In this document: piece by piece, positions 19,190-28,725 of the stretch | Position numbering within the stretch: position 1 is the first letter of the stretch | Layout: the number at the start of each line of letters is the position of its first letter | Assembly (NCBI GenBank): GCA_000403315.2 | Contig: KE159636.1 | Coordinates: 3,040,233 to 3,104,232 of the forward strand | Source of the DNA: Lachnospiraceae bacterium A2 | Lineage (GTDB): Bacteria; Bacillota; Clostridia; Lachnospirales; Lachnospiraceae | DNA: 64,000 bases | Direction of reading: 5' to 3' | Notes under the pieces: model-generated | Told to the model about the DNA's origin: nothing | Seen by the model: only the letters and a program-made list of their open reading frames with translations | Database searches by the model: none | Program-made: the position numbers and the translations under genes

Positions 19190-20500
19190 ATGGAACTCAC
19201 AAGAACGCACGCTTTCCGGGGGGAGCTTTCCGTCCCCGGTGATAAATCCATTTCCCATAGGGGCATTATGTTCGGCGCCATTTCCAATGGGCTGACAGAA
19301 GTTACAAATTTCCTCCAGGGGGCGGACTGCCTGTCCACCATTTCCTGCTTCCGCCAGCTTGGCATTTCCATTGAAAACGACGGCTCCAAGGTTCTCGTCC
19401 ACGGCAGGGGGCTCCATGGGCTGTCCGCCCCCAGCCAGATTCTGGATGTGGGAAACAGTGGGACGACCCTGCGGCTGATCTCCGGCATTTTGGCCGGGCA
19501 GCGGTTCCAGGCCACCTTAAACGGGGATGCTTCCATCCGCAAACGCCCCATGAAACGCATTTTCACTCCCCTGTCCGAAATGGGCGCCCGGTTCCAATGC
19601 TGGGATTCCGGCTGTTTCCCGGAACATCGGAAAAAAACAAGCTCCGACTGCGCGCCGCTTACCATCCAGGGAGGGACATTAAAGCGCATCCACTACTACC
19701 CTCCCATTGCTTCCGCCCAAGTGAAATCCGCCGTCCTTCTGGCAGGCCTTTACGGGGATGGGATTACAAAGGTGACGGAGCCAGTCCTGTCCCGGAACCA
19801 TACGGAACTAATGCTGTCCGGCTTCGGCGCAGACGTCCTTTCTACGGACACCACGGCCGCTGTCTGGCCGGAGCCAAAGCTGGAAGGGCAGTCCATCCAT
19901 GTGCCCGGGGATATTTCCTCCGCCGCTTATTTCATTGCCCTTGGGCTGATTTGCCCCCATGCAGAAATTCTGGTTAAAAATGTGGGGGTAAACCCAACCA
20001 GAAGCGGCATCCTGAAAACAGCCCTTGCCATGGGGGGGAACGTCACCCTTTTGGATCAGCGGACGGTTTCCGGGGAACCTGTGGCAGACATTTTAGTATC
20101 CTCCAGCAGCCTTCATGGCACAGTTGTGGAAGGGGACATGATCCCCACGCTCATTGACGAGCTGCCTGTAATTGCGGTGATGGCGGCTTTTGCAGAAGGC
20201 ACTACCATGATTAAGGATGCACAGGAACTGAAAGTCAAGGAATCCGACCGGATTGCCACGGTGACAGAAAACTTAAAAGCCATGGGGGCAGACGTTACCC
20301 CCACAGGGGATGGAATGGTGATCCGTGGAGGGAAAGCCCTGCATGGGGCGCATATCCGCACGTATGGGGACCACCGGGTGGCGATGGCCTTTGCAGTTGC
20401 AGGGGTGAACGCAGACGGGAGGACTACCTTTGATGAAGAAGGGTGCGTGACGGTTTCTTACCCAGGATTTTTTGAAGATATCAGGCGGCTTGGGGAGTGA
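19190..20500 (+). CDS. aroA: EPSP synthase (3-phosphoshikimate 1-carboxyvinyltransferase)
   Basis: A 436-residue enzyme that joins shikimate 3-phosphate and phosphoenolpyruvate, the sixth step of the shikimate pathway. Seen: PGDKSISHRGIMF near the N-terminus (Lys and Ser that bind phosphate), LDVGNSGTTLRLI, KRPMKRI, ASAQVKSAVLLAGL, IDELPVIAVMA with the catalytic Asp, and LKVKESDRIA near the end. The length is normal. AAAGGA stands about 14 bases before the ATG, rather far. It follows tyrA and shares its promoter; no other shikimate gene is in the window. Confidence 0.96.
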   Translation: MELTRTHAFRGELSVPGDKSISHRGIMFGAISNGLTEVTNFLQGADCLSTISCFRQLGISIENDGSKVLVHGRGLHGLSAPSQILDVGNSGTTLRLISGILAGQRFQATLNGDASIRKRPMKRIFTPLSEMGARFQCWDSGCFPEHRKKTSSDCAPLTIQGGTLKRIHYYPPIASAQVKSAVLLAGLYGDGITKVTEPVLSRNHTELMLSGFGADVLSTDTTAAVWPEPKLEGQSIHVPGDISSAAYFIALGLICPHAEILVKNVGVNPTRSGILKTALAMGGNVTLLDQRTVSGEPVADILVSSSSLHGTVVEGDMIPTLIDELPVIAVMAAFAEGTTMIKDAQELKVKESDRIATVTENLKAMGADVTPTGDGMVIRGGKALHGAHIRTYGDHRVAMAFAVAGVNADGRTTFDEEGCVTVSYPGFFEDIRRLGE

Positions 20501-20563
20501 TCCCCGGCTGGGCAGTCGGGCAATTCCTGATAGAGTTCCTGAATCAGGCTTGCCCGCTTTGTG

Positions 20564-20612
20564 CCAGAGCGTATTTGAACATTCATTCCTATAATTTTCA
20601 GACACGCTCTAG
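20564..20612 (+). repeat. Dispersed palindrome, family 2, copy
   Basis: AGAGCGTaTTTGAA...ATTTTCAGACACGCTCT, an imperfect version of the perfect palindrome at 28563-28611. It lies between the convergent aroA and IbrB-like genes. Confidence 0.7.
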
Positions 20613-21148
20613 TCCTTTTCTTCCTTCTCCACCGGCTTCCAGGCCTGCCCGAATTTCACATCCCGGAACAGGGCGGCAAGCCCTGTAATCTGTTTCAGGC
20701 GGAGAATCTCATCCTTGCTCATGCCCAGGTGCTTGGAAATCCAATTGTCAGAACGGCCGATTTCATGGAGTTCTTTGACAATATTGCTCATTAAGTCTAC
20801 GTCATGGGTTCCCCTTGCCCGGTTATGGCGGATAGTGCTTGCCATCCGGTTAGATAAGGATTTTTCAATGACGGTGACAGGCATCATGCCGCCTTCCCGC
20901 TCATAAATATCCTTATGTTCCTTCATAATGCGGTAGCGGTGGAATCCGTCCACAATGACATACACATCCTGTTCCTTGGAATAATAGCATACAATCGGCA
21001 TCGTGTAGCCGTCCTCCTTAATGCTGTCATAGAGCAGCCGCATTTCCGGCGGCGCAACGGCATTGGGGTTGTATTCATTGGCAACGATTTTTTCAAATGG
21101 TACTGGTATTACCTGGTAAGCCGGGCTTTTAAATTTTTTACTGCTCAT
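20609..21148 (-). CDS. IbrB-like ParB/sulfiredoxin-fold protein
   Basis: A 179-residue protein with an N-terminal ParB-like domain: NEYNPNAV, LYDSIKEDGYTMPIV and YVIVDGFHRYRIM, the last matching the GxxR nucleotide-binding box of the ParB/Srx superfamily. After NRMASTIRHNRARGTHD comes a helix-turn-helix-like region (SDNWISKHLGMSKDEILRLKQ). It is followed by no parA-like gene; instead the upstream partner is a PAPS-reductase-fold gene 36 bases away, the arrangement of ibrB/ibrA in Escherichia coli, where the pair activates prophage genes. GGAGG stands 8 bases before the ATG. An exact function here is not known. Confidence 0.8.
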   Translation of the reverse strand: MSSKKFKSPAYQVIPVPFEKIVANEYNPNAVAPPEMRLLYDSIKEDGYTMPIVCYYSKEQDVYVIVDGFHRYRIMKEHKDIYEREGGMMPVTVIEKSLSNRMASTIRHNRARGTHDVDLMSNIVKELHEIGRSDNWISKHLGMSKDEILRLKQITGLAALFRDVKFGQAWKPVEKEEKD

Positions 21149-21184
21149 TTATGAGTCCTCCCTGTCCTGTTGGATTATCTCTCA

Positions 21185-22504
21185 TTATTGGCTTGCAAAC
21201 TCCCCATATTTTTTCTTGATTTCGTTTACCTGCTCCCTCTCTTTGGCAGACAGCCCAAATCCCATGAACCTGCAGATATGGTCGTTTTTCAAAATGCAGT
21301 AACACATGCGTTTCCAGCTTGGGATATCCTTGGTGGACTTGATATCATCTGTGTCATCCGGGATTTTTTCCATAAATACGATTCTGGTATTTTTCTTAAC
21401 GGTGTAATTGGATACCCCGTTTCGTTTAATCTGGTATCCATGGTCGATAAGCTCCTGAATCGTTTCCTCCGGCAGCCCGCCTCCGGTTTCATGCCAGAAT
21501 TTCATGGAGGTCCTGAATTTTTTCACATAGTTATTCCGTATCCGCACAGGCAGGGTGTCCAGCAGGAATTTAGTGTAAGACTCCCATGTATGCCCTTCCG
21601 GCAGCTTAATGCTCCGGTATCCCATAGCCTTGGTCCTTGCATACACCGCGCCAAAATTCGCGCCCCTGACACGGCCAACCAGCCTGGACCAGATTTCCGG
21701 GTCAATCACCCGGTACAGGTTCAGGCTGTCCTTGGCATAGTCGTTGAAAGGGGAAGCTACCCGCATTTGGCTTGGCTTAAGCCCCGCCATATAGTACAGG
21801 TCATAGAGCTTGTTATAGTCAAACCCAAACTGGAAATTTGCCGCCCACACATCGTTATTGGTCCAGTCGTAAAGAGGGGACGCGCTATAGACGTCCTTGA
21901 ACTGCTTGGAAATCCAGCACTGGCCTTCGTACCCATACTTCCTGTTTAAAAACCCGCTGTAACGCTGCATGGATTCCTCCGCCCGCATCCCCAGAAGGCA
22001 GACTGTCTTCTTTTTCCCATGCTGCTCTTTGTAAAACCGCCCAAACTGCTTGGCAAGGCTCTCCTGGGGCATCCGGTAGCGGTAGTGGGTAAAAGGATTG
22101 CTCATATTGATGACATAAGGGTGCTTTGGCATAGGCCGGACCCAAATATCTTTTTTCATGTCGTCCCAAGGATACCAGTTCATCTCATAGCTGCTTAAGG
22201 CCGTCCTGGTAGCCATGGGCAGGCAGACCCAGTATAGCTCCATCTCATCCTCTAAACGCTGGAATGTCCGCTCCACATATTCCGTAGTCATGGTGTACTG
22301 GGCTTCGAAATCCTGATGGAACAGGCCAATGTTCCTCCTGGGGTAATGCTCCCGCTTAAAATCCAGCAGAAGGTTTAGGAGCACCCCGCTGTCCTTTCCG
22401 CCGCTGAAGGAAACATAAATATTGTCAAATTCCTGAAAAATAAAATGGAACCTTTCCTGAAGGGCTTCATAGACATTCTCCTTCTGATATTCCCGTACCA
22501 TCAT
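21185..22504 (-). CDS. IbrA-like PAPS-reductase-family protein (DUF3440)
   Basis: A 439-residue protein of the adenine-nucleotide alpha-hydrolase fold. The PP-loop SGGKDSG lies at residues 34-40, followed by LLNLLLDFKREHYP. The later FWHETGGGLPEETIQELIDH and WKRMCYCILKNDHICRFMGF segments fit the DUF3440/IbrA C-terminal region. It lacks the Cys pairs of assimilatory APS reductase. It is the upstream gene of a two-gene operon with the ParB-like gene. I chose ATG 22504, with AAGGA 12 bases upstream; GTG 22513 or ATG 22501 are possible. No prophage is visible beside it. Confidence 0.8.
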   Translation of the reverse strand: MMVREYQKENVYEALQERFHFIFQEFDNIYVSFSGGKDSGVLLNLLLDFKREHYPRRNIGLFHQDFEAQYTMTTEYVERTFQRLEDEMELYWVCLPMATRTALSSYEMNWYPWDDMKKDIWVRPMPKHPYVINMSNPFTHYRYRMPQESLAKQFGRFYKEQHGKKKTVCLLGMRAEESMQRYSGFLNRKYGYEGQCWISKQFKDVYSASPLYDWTNNDVWAANFQFGFDYNKLYDLYYMAGLKPSQMRVASPFNDYAKDSLNLYRVIDPEIWSRLVGRVRGANFGAVYARTKAMGYRSIKLPEGHTWESYTKFLLDTLPVRIRNNYVKKFRTSMKFWHETGGGLPEETIQELIDHGYQIKRNGVSNYTVKKNTRIVFMEKIPDDTDDIKSTKDIPSWKRMCYCILKNDHICRFMGFGLSAKEREQVNEIKKKYGEFASQ

Positions 22505-22602
22505 CTTAATCACACATCCTTACTCTTTGGTAAAATTTGGAAATTTCCCTTTAATCATACTTCGAAAAGGACGTTTTTGCAACTTATTAATTTCTGGCAG
22601 GA

Positions 22603-22643
22603 AAAATCCAGCCCTTTTGCAAATGCAAAATAGGCTGGATTTT
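22603..22643 (-). terminator. Terminator of the first LRR protein gene
   Basis: AAAATCCAGCC...GGCTGGATTTT hairpin with a T run on both ends, 11 bases after the stop at 22654. It can also act on the plus strand. Confidence 0.75.
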
Positions 22644-22653
22644 CACGATTCAT

Positions 22654-25557
22654 CTATTTCCTGATTTTCCCGCTGCGCTTCCCGCTGCTCCACGCCCCGT
22701 AAAGCTTCTGGGTTTTCTTATTCACCTTCACGCTCTTATAGGCGCGCACACGCACGTAATACCGTTTCCCTCTCGCTAATTTCGGGATGGTTTTGGTGAC
22801 CGTTTTATTCTTGCTGATGGTAATGGCCTTCACGCCCTTTTTAAAGGCCTTGCTGGTACAGTACTGGACCTGGTAGCCTGTGGCGCGCCCGTCCTTTTTC
22901 CAGCTTACTTTCAGTTTCCTGCCCCTTAACGTTTTTAAGGAAAGGGCAGAAGCCTTGGAAGGGCTGACTTTTACCGTTACTTTCAGGGTTTTGGCATTGT
23001 AGCCAGAAGCGGTAGCTTTTACGGTGATTGTGGCAATCCCCGTGCCCTTAATAGTAACTTTGCCTTTTCTGTCTACGACTGCCACTTTCTTATCGGAGGT
23101 TTTGTAGGTAATATTTGCGCCCTTTACCGCCTTTGCCTGTAAGGAAAATGCTTTGTCCCCGTATTTCTTTGTAAATATTTTCTTGCAGGTAAGGCCAATA
23201 TTTTTCTTCTTAGCCTCTTTGATGGTAAATTTCTTGGTTACCGTCCCAGTATAAACCCCTGCCCCGGTGACAATGGCTTTTGCCGTGCCAGGTTTGATAT
23301 TATTTTCGTATTTCACGGTAAAATCCGTGCCACGGAGCTTCTCTGTCCCCTTTGTGACTGTTACCGCCGGCTTTTTTGCCTTGCCATCGTAAGTATATTC
23401 GGTTTCGCTTAAGGTTACGGTAAAGCCTGCGCTGGAAATGTCCTTAGAAGCTTCTATGGTAAATTCCTTGGTTACCGTCCCAGTATAACCCCCCGCGCCG
23501 GTGACAATGGCTTTTGCTGTACCAGGATTGACATTATTTTCGTATTTCACCGTAAAATCTGCGCCTGTGAGCTTCTCTGTCCCCTTTGTGACGGTTACCG
23601 CCGGCTCCTTTGCTTTGCCGTCATAAGTATAGGAAGTTTGGCTTAAGGCTACGGCAAAGCCTGCGCTGGAAATATCACTTCTCTTAATGGTAAATTCCTT
23701 CGCCACCGACCCAGTGTAAATCCCCGCGCCGGTGACAATGGCTTTTGCTGTACCAGGATTGACATTATTTTCGTATTTCACCGTAAAATCTGCGCCCGTG
23801 AGCTTCTCTGTCCCATTTGTGACGGTTACCGCCGGCTCTTTTGCTTTGCCATCGTAAGTATATTCGCTTTCACTTAAGGTTACAGCAAAGCCCTGGCCGG
23901 AAATATCAATCCCCTTAATGGTAAAGGTTTTTTCCACTGTCCCGGTGTATTCCCCTCTCCCTGTGACAATGGCTTTTGCTGTCCCAGGATTGATATTATT
24001 TTCGTAGTCCACCGTAAAGTCTGTCCCTCGCCGCAGTTCCTCTTCTCCTTTTTTTACGGTAACAACAGGACTTTTTTCTCCGCCGTCATAATCATATACT
24101 TCCTTCTCAAGCGTCACGGTAAAGGCTTTGTCTGAGATGTCATAAATGTCATCTTCTGGCTGGGGCGGCTGTCCAGCGGAAAACTTAATATTATTCTCAT
24201 TTGCGTAAGTTTCCGCATAAGAACCTGCCTCACCATAAATAGTCAGGTTCTCATATTCGGGCAGGGCATCCGTTTCAATTTCGGTAACTGACTTTGGAAT
24301 CGCCAATGTCTTAAGGCTGTAACAGTCCAGAAAGGCACGACTTTTGATAGATTTTACTCCCTCTTGTATGTATACGCTCCTTAAATTACTGCATCCACTA
24401 AATGCTAACTGATCCACACGCTCTACCTTGCCTGGGATTGTGACAGTCTTTAATCCCTTACACCAGGCAAAAGCAGAGGAGGCAATATCTGTTACTGTTT
24501 CTGGAATCTCAATGGAAGTAATCCCAGTACTCTGGAATACCCCGTCCTTTATACTGCCTAGATTTTTCGGAAGGGTAACCTTCTTAAGCCCGCTGCACTC
24601 ATCAAATGCGTAAAACCCTATTTCGGTTACGGTATCAGGAATTTCCACATTCTCTAAATTTGCGCATCCGTCAAAAGCACGCACCCCAATGGCTGTAATT
24701 TCTTCTGGGAACGTTACCTCTGCCCCCTTCCCAGCCGGGTACGCTACAAGCTTTGCCCGCCCCTTCTCATACAGGCATTTGTCAAAAATCTCGTAGGCTG
24801 ACCCTTCCTGGACCTTGTATTCTGTTAAACTGGTGCAGCCCCCAAAAGCGCCTCCTTCTATTTCCATCCCCGCCGGAAGCACGACCTCTTTCAGGCTGGT
24901 ACACCCCCTAAAAGCCAACACGCCTATTTTCCGTTTCTCCGTTGTTTCCCCTTCTTGAAAAGTAAGGCTTTCTAAAGCGGTACAGGACTCAAAGGCACAC
25001 ATTCTCACCTCAGTTACGCTGAGGGGGATCTGGATGCTTTTTAAGCTGGAACATCCTGTAAAAGCCGACTGCCCTATTGTTTTCAACCCTTCTGGGAAAA
25101 CTATTTCTTCCAACTGGCTGCAGCCCCCAAAAGCCGTCAGCTCTATTGTTTCCAACCCTTCTGGGAAAACCACTTCTTTCAGGTTCGAGCAGCCATAAAA
25201 GGTAAATTTACCAATTTCCTTTATGTCCGCCAAAATTGTAACCTTTTTCAAAGAAAATTCGTCTTCAAAAAGCTGCTCTTTTATTCCTGTTACAGGAATA
25301 CCGTTTACCTGAGCCGGAATGGTAACTTCCCCGAGTGACCCTTTATATTCCGTCACGATACCATTTTTATCAACTACAAAATCTTTTGAAATCTCTGTGC
25401 TGTCCCCGTCTGTGGCGGCTCTTTGGGTTTCGGCTGGCAGCCCATCCGGCTGGCTAAAGCTGGAAAGCTCTGCTGCCGATACAACAGGCGCTTGGATAAG
25501 CAGCAGGGCGCTTAAAAACAACGCCATAAAACGTATTTCCCGTTTCCAATTCCTCAT
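22654..25557 (-). CDS. BspA-type leucine-rich-repeat surface protein with four-fold Ig-like repeat
   Basis: A 967-residue exported protein. A signal peptide (MRNWKREIRFMALFLSALLL, cut after VSA) is followed by 13 or so BspA-type LRRs (about 65-450, pattern CSNLKEVVFPEGLETI). Next come four tandem units of about 77 residues (about 470-780; each has YTYDGKAKEPAVTV, DFTVKYENN and PGTAKAIVTG), then a BIG2-like Ig domain (ITYKTSDKKVAVVD) and a fibronectin-III-like domain ending very basic (SSGKRSGKIRK). There is no LPXTG sorting signal, so attachment may rely on the basic tail or another route. It is a paralogue of the next gene. Adhesion or glycan binding is inference. Confidence 0.88.
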   Translation of the reverse strand: MRNWKREIRFMALFLSALLLIQAPVVSAAELSSFSQPDGLPAETQRAATDGDSTEISKDFVVDKNGIVTEYKGSLGEVTIPAQVNGIPVTGIKEQLFEDEFSLKKVTILADIKEIGKFTFYGCSNLKEVVFPEGLETIELTAFGGCSQLEEIVFPEGLKTIGQSAFTGCSSLKSIQIPLSVTEVRMCAFESCTALESLTFQEGETTEKRKIGVLAFRGCTSLKEVVLPAGMEIEGGAFGGCTSLTEYKVQEGSAYEIFDKCLYEKGRAKLVAYPAGKGAEVTFPEEITAIGVRAFDGCANLENVEIPDTVTEIGFYAFDECSGLKKVTLPKNLGSIKDGVFQSTGITSIEIPETVTDIASSAFAWCKGLKTVTIPGKVERVDQLAFSGCSNLRSVYIQEGVKSIKSRAFLDCYSLKTLAIPKSVTEIETDALPEYENLTIYGEAGSYAETYANENNIKFSAGQPPQPEDDIYDISDKAFTVTLEKEVYDYDGGEKSPVVTVKKGEEELRRGTDFTVDYENNINPGTAKAIVTGRGEYTGTVEKTFTIKGIDISGQGFAVTLSESEYTYDGKAKEPAVTVTNGTEKLTGADFTVKYENNVNPGTAKAIVTGAGIYTGSVAKEFTIKRSDISSAGFAVALSQTSYTYDGKAKEPAVTVTKGTEKLTGADFTVKYENNVNPGTAKAIVTGAGGYTGTVTKEFTIEASKDISSAGFTVTLSETEYTYDGKAKKPAVTVTKGTEKLRGTDFTVKYENNIKPGTAKAIVTGAGVYTGTVTKKFTIKEAKKKNIGLTCKKIFTKKYGDKAFSLQAKAVKGANITYKTSDKKVAVVDRKGKVTIKGTGIATITVKATASGYNAKTLKVTVKVSPSKASALSLKTLRGRKLKVSWKKDGRATGYQVQYCTSKAFKKGVKAITISKNKTVTKTIPKLARGKRYYVRVRAYKSVKVNKKTQKLYGAWSSGKRSGKIRK

Positions 25558-25691
25558 ATCCCCATCTCCTTTCTGGTTTTAGAAGGGGGTTCTGCAAAAT
25601 GCAGCTTATATACACTATATGGCAGAGATTACAAAGTTTTGAATACCATATTTTGTATATAACAGCTATTTTGCAACAGCCCCCACCCTGA

Positions 25692-28382
25692 TTACCTTAA
25701 AATTTTCCCGCTACGTTTTACAGAGCTCCATGCCCCGTAAAGCTTCTGGGTCTTCTTGTTCACCTTCACGCTCTTATAGGCGCGCACACGCACGTAATAC
25801 CGTTTCCCTCTCGCTAATTTCGGGATGGTTTTGGTGAGCGTTTTATTCTTGCTGATGGTAATGGCCTTCACGCCCTTTTTGAAGGCTCTGCTGGTGCAGT
25901 ACTGGACCTGGTAGCCTGTGGCGCGCCCGTCCCTTTTCCAGCTTACTTTCAGTTTCCTGCCCCTAAATGTTTTTAAAGAAGGGGCAGAAGCCTTGGAGGG
26001 GCTGACTTTTACCGTTACTTTCAGTGTTTTGGCATTGTAGCCGGAAGCGGTGGCCTTTACGGTGATTGTGGCAATCCCCGTGCCCTTGATGGTAACTTTG
26101 CCCTTTTTGTCTACAACCGCCACTTTCTTATCGGAAGTTTTGTAGGTAATTTTCGCGCCCTTTACCGCCTTTGCCTGTAAGGAAAATGCTTTGTCCCCGT
26201 ACTTCTTTGTAAATACCTTTTTGCAGGTAAGGCCAATATTTTTCTTCTTAGCCTCTTTGATGGTAAATTCCTTGGTTACCGTCCCAGTATAACCCCCCGC
26301 GCCGGTGACAATGGCTTTTGCCATGCCAGGATTGACATTATTTTCGTATTTCACGGTAAAATCCGTGCCACGGAGCTTCTCTGTCCCCTTTGTGACCGTT
26401 ACCGCCGGCTCCTTTGCCTTGCCATCATAAGTATAGGAAGTTTGGCTTAAGGCTACGGTAAAGCCTGAATTGGAAATGTCAATTCCCTTAATGGTAAATT
26501 CCTTCGTTACCGTTCCGGTATAAAGCTTTCTCCCTGTGACAATGGCTTTTGCTGTACCAGGATTGATATTATTTTCGTAGTCCACCGTAAAATCTGTTCC
26601 TAGCCGCAGTTCCTGCTCTCCTTTTTTTACGGTAACACTAGGACTTTTTTCTTTGCCGTCATAATCATATACTGCCGGTTCCAGAGTTACAATAAATGCC
26701 GCGTTTGAGATATCATTGATTTCCTCTCCCGGTTCTTCCGTGCTTGGCGGCTGTGAGGGCTGTTCGGTGGAAAAGTCAATATTATTATTCTTTGCGTAAG
26801 TTTCTGCATAAGAACCTGCCTTGCCATAAATGGTCAGGCCTTCCTTATGCCAAATCGCATCATGTTCAATCCAAACAACAGACTCTGGGATTACCAGCGT
26901 CTTAAGGCTGGTACAGCCCTCGAAGGCCCGCGAGTCGATACGTTCCACCCCTTCTTGCAGGTACACGCTTTCTAATCCCGTACAGCCTCTAAATGCCTCG
27001 TTCCATACTGCCAGTGCCTTTCCCGGAATTGTGACCGTCTTCAATCCCGTGCAGCCATCAAAAGCATACGACCTGATATTGTCCACTGTTTCTGGGATTT
27101 TAATCTCTGTAATGGCAGTGTAACAGAATAAAGTAGAAGAAATCGTTTTCAAATTTTTAGGGAGTACGGCTTTCGTAAGCGCCTCGCAGAGAGTAAACGC
27201 ACCATCGCCGATTTCTGTCACCGTATCAGGGATTTCCACGCTGGTTAACTTGCTTTTCGCAAAAGCGGATCCCCAGATGGCTTCAACCCCTTCCAGAAAC
27301 CTTACCTCCGTCTTCCCAGCCGGGCAAGCTACAAGGTCTTTCCTTGGTTCTTCCCCAAATGATATCGTGGTGTCTTTATACAGGCATCCGTCAAAAATAT
27401 CGTAATAGGATGACTCCCCTGCAAGCTTAAATTCTGTCAGGCTGGTACATCCCTGAAACGTGCCTCCCGCCACGGATACATATCTTACTACCGGAAACAC
27501 CACCGATGTCAGGCTGGTGCATCCCTCAAAAGCCGTATCGTTCAGACTACATTGCTGGCTACTTTCCCCATCTTCGAAAGTAATCTGTTCCAAAGCAGTA
27601 CATTCCATAAAAGCCCCCTCATATATGAAATTTGTTTTGAGTGGGAAATGGATGCTTTTTAAACTGGTACATCCCATAAAAGCGTAATAGCCGATTTCTT
27701 TCAGGTTTTCATTAAATTCCACCTTTGCCAGTTTCACGCAGCCTTTAAAAGATTCGCGCCCTAGTTTTTCCAATGAATTTGGAAAGACTACTTCTTCCAG
27801 ATTGGCGCAGCCCTTAAAAAGATAGTCGCCAATCTCCTTTATATTTGCCAAAATTGTGACCTTTGTCAGTTCCTGCTTTTTCTCATCAAAAACCTTTTCC
27901 GCTATCCCTGTTACGGCAACACCTTCTACTTCGGCCGGGATGGTAAGTTCCCCGCCTGCCCCGTTGTATGCAGTCAGGATGCCCTTTTCATCTACAACAA
28001 ACTCTTGGGCTTCCGTGCCAGTCCCTCCGTCGCCGCCTTCTGGTGTACCGCCGCTTTCACCGCCTTCTGGTGTACCGCCGCTTCCATCGCCTTCTGGTGT
28101 ACCGCCTTCTGCACCTTCCCTGCTGTTATCTGGTACGCCTTCCCGGCTCCCGGCTGGCGCATCCCTTAAGACGCCCTCCCTTATGTCCTCCTGGTTCCCG
28201 TCTGCACCTTCTTCCTGGCTTATATCCTTAAGCCTTTCACCCGCTGGCTGGTTTTCTCCAGACAGTTCCTCCAACTGCCCTGTGCCGTGCAGCTCTGCCG
28301 CTGATACCATGGGGGCGGGGACAAGCAGCGCTGCGCTTAAAAACACAGCCATCAAGCGTTTCCCCAATTTCTTGTTTACCAT
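25692..28382 (-). CDS. BspA-type leucine-rich-repeat surface protein, paralogue with two Ig-like repeats
   Basis: An 896-residue exported protein with the same plan as its neighbour: signal peptide (MVNKKLGKRLMAVFLSAALL), a Gly/Pro/Glu linker with repeated GGTPEGG units (about 85-125), LRRs (about 140-560), two instead of four 77-residue units, a BIG2-like domain and a Fn3-like C-terminus. The last 200 residues are almost identical to those of the neighbour, also at the DNA level (22680-23270 compared with 25715-26290), which points to a recent duplication or ongoing gene conversion. Each gene has its own AGGAGA site; the 134-base gap is AT-rich. Confidence 0.88.
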   Translation of the reverse strand: MVNKKLGKRLMAVFLSAALLVPAPMVSAAELHGTGQLEELSGENQPAGERLKDISQEEGADGNQEDIREGVLRDAPAGSREGVPDNSREGAEGGTPEGDGSGGTPEGGESGGTPEGGDGGTGTEAQEFVVDEKGILTAYNGAGGELTIPAEVEGVAVTGIAEKVFDEKKQELTKVTILANIKEIGDYLFKGCANLEEVVFPNSLEKLGRESFKGCVKLAKVEFNENLKEIGYYAFMGCTSLKSIHFPLKTNFIYEGAFMECTALEQITFEDGESSQQCSLNDTAFEGCTSLTSVVFPVVRYVSVAGGTFQGCTSLTEFKLAGESSYYDIFDGCLYKDTTISFGEEPRKDLVACPAGKTEVRFLEGVEAIWGSAFAKSKLTSVEIPDTVTEIGDGAFTLCEALTKAVLPKNLKTISSTLFCYTAITEIKIPETVDNIRSYAFDGCTGLKTVTIPGKALAVWNEAFRGCTGLESVYLQEGVERIDSRAFEGCTSLKTLVIPESVVWIEHDAIWHKEGLTIYGKAGSYAETYAKNNNIDFSTEQPSQPPSTEEPGEEINDISNAAFIVTLEPAVYDYDGKEKSPSVTVKKGEQELRLGTDFTVDYENNINPGTAKAIVTGRKLYTGTVTKEFTIKGIDISNSGFTVALSQTSYTYDGKAKEPAVTVTKGTEKLRGTDFTVKYENNVNPGMAKAIVTGAGGYTGTVTKEFTIKEAKKKNIGLTCKKVFTKKYGDKAFSLQAKAVKGAKITYKTSDKKVAVVDKKGKVTIKGTGIATITVKATASGYNAKTLKVTVKVSPSKASAPSLKTFRGRKLKVSWKRDGRATGYQVQYCTSRAFKKGVKAITISKNKTLTKTIPKLARGKRYYVRVRAYKSVKVNKKTQKLYGAWSSVKRSGKILR

Positions 28383-28562
28383 ATGCCATTCTCCTTTCTG
28401 GTTTCAGGAAATGTTCCGAAAACCGGCCTGCGCCATGGCAGTTTTTTCGGAAATTCCCCATAGTTTACTGTTCTATCCAAACATATAATATAGGGAATGC
28501 TTTGTAAACCGGGCCTGCAATTATAGCTGTTTTCCCCGCAAAATTAACAGCCGTGGGACGGC

Positions 28563-28611
28563 CTAGAGCGTGTCTGAAAATTCATTCCTACAATTTTCAG
28601 ACACGCTCTAG
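28563..28611 (+). repeat. Dispersed palindrome, family 2, perfect copy
   Basis: Two perfect 20-base arms, CTAGAGCGTGTCTGAAAATT and its complement, separated by 9 bases. Related, less perfect copies are at 8933, 15645 and 20564. It lies between divergent genes (28383-28725 otherwise holds only likely promoter sequence). Confidence 0.85.
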
Positions 28612-28725
28612 TAAAATGTGATAAAAATATGAAAATTTTCCAAATTTTATGCAAGGAAACCAAATGCCGTGTCGTATTGTATATAGAAGAACATATTAAC
28701 CAGCAACTTTTGGGAGGAATCGCAA

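Noticed and set aside
20609..21148. Chromosome-partition ParB and an origin nearby
   Set aside because: No parA, no parS-like sites and no dnaA; the partner gene is IbrA-like instead.
21185..22504. Assimilatory PAPS/APS reductase (cysH)
   Set aside because: No Cys pairs of APS reductase and no sulfate genes nearby; length and C-terminal region fit DUF3440/IbrA.
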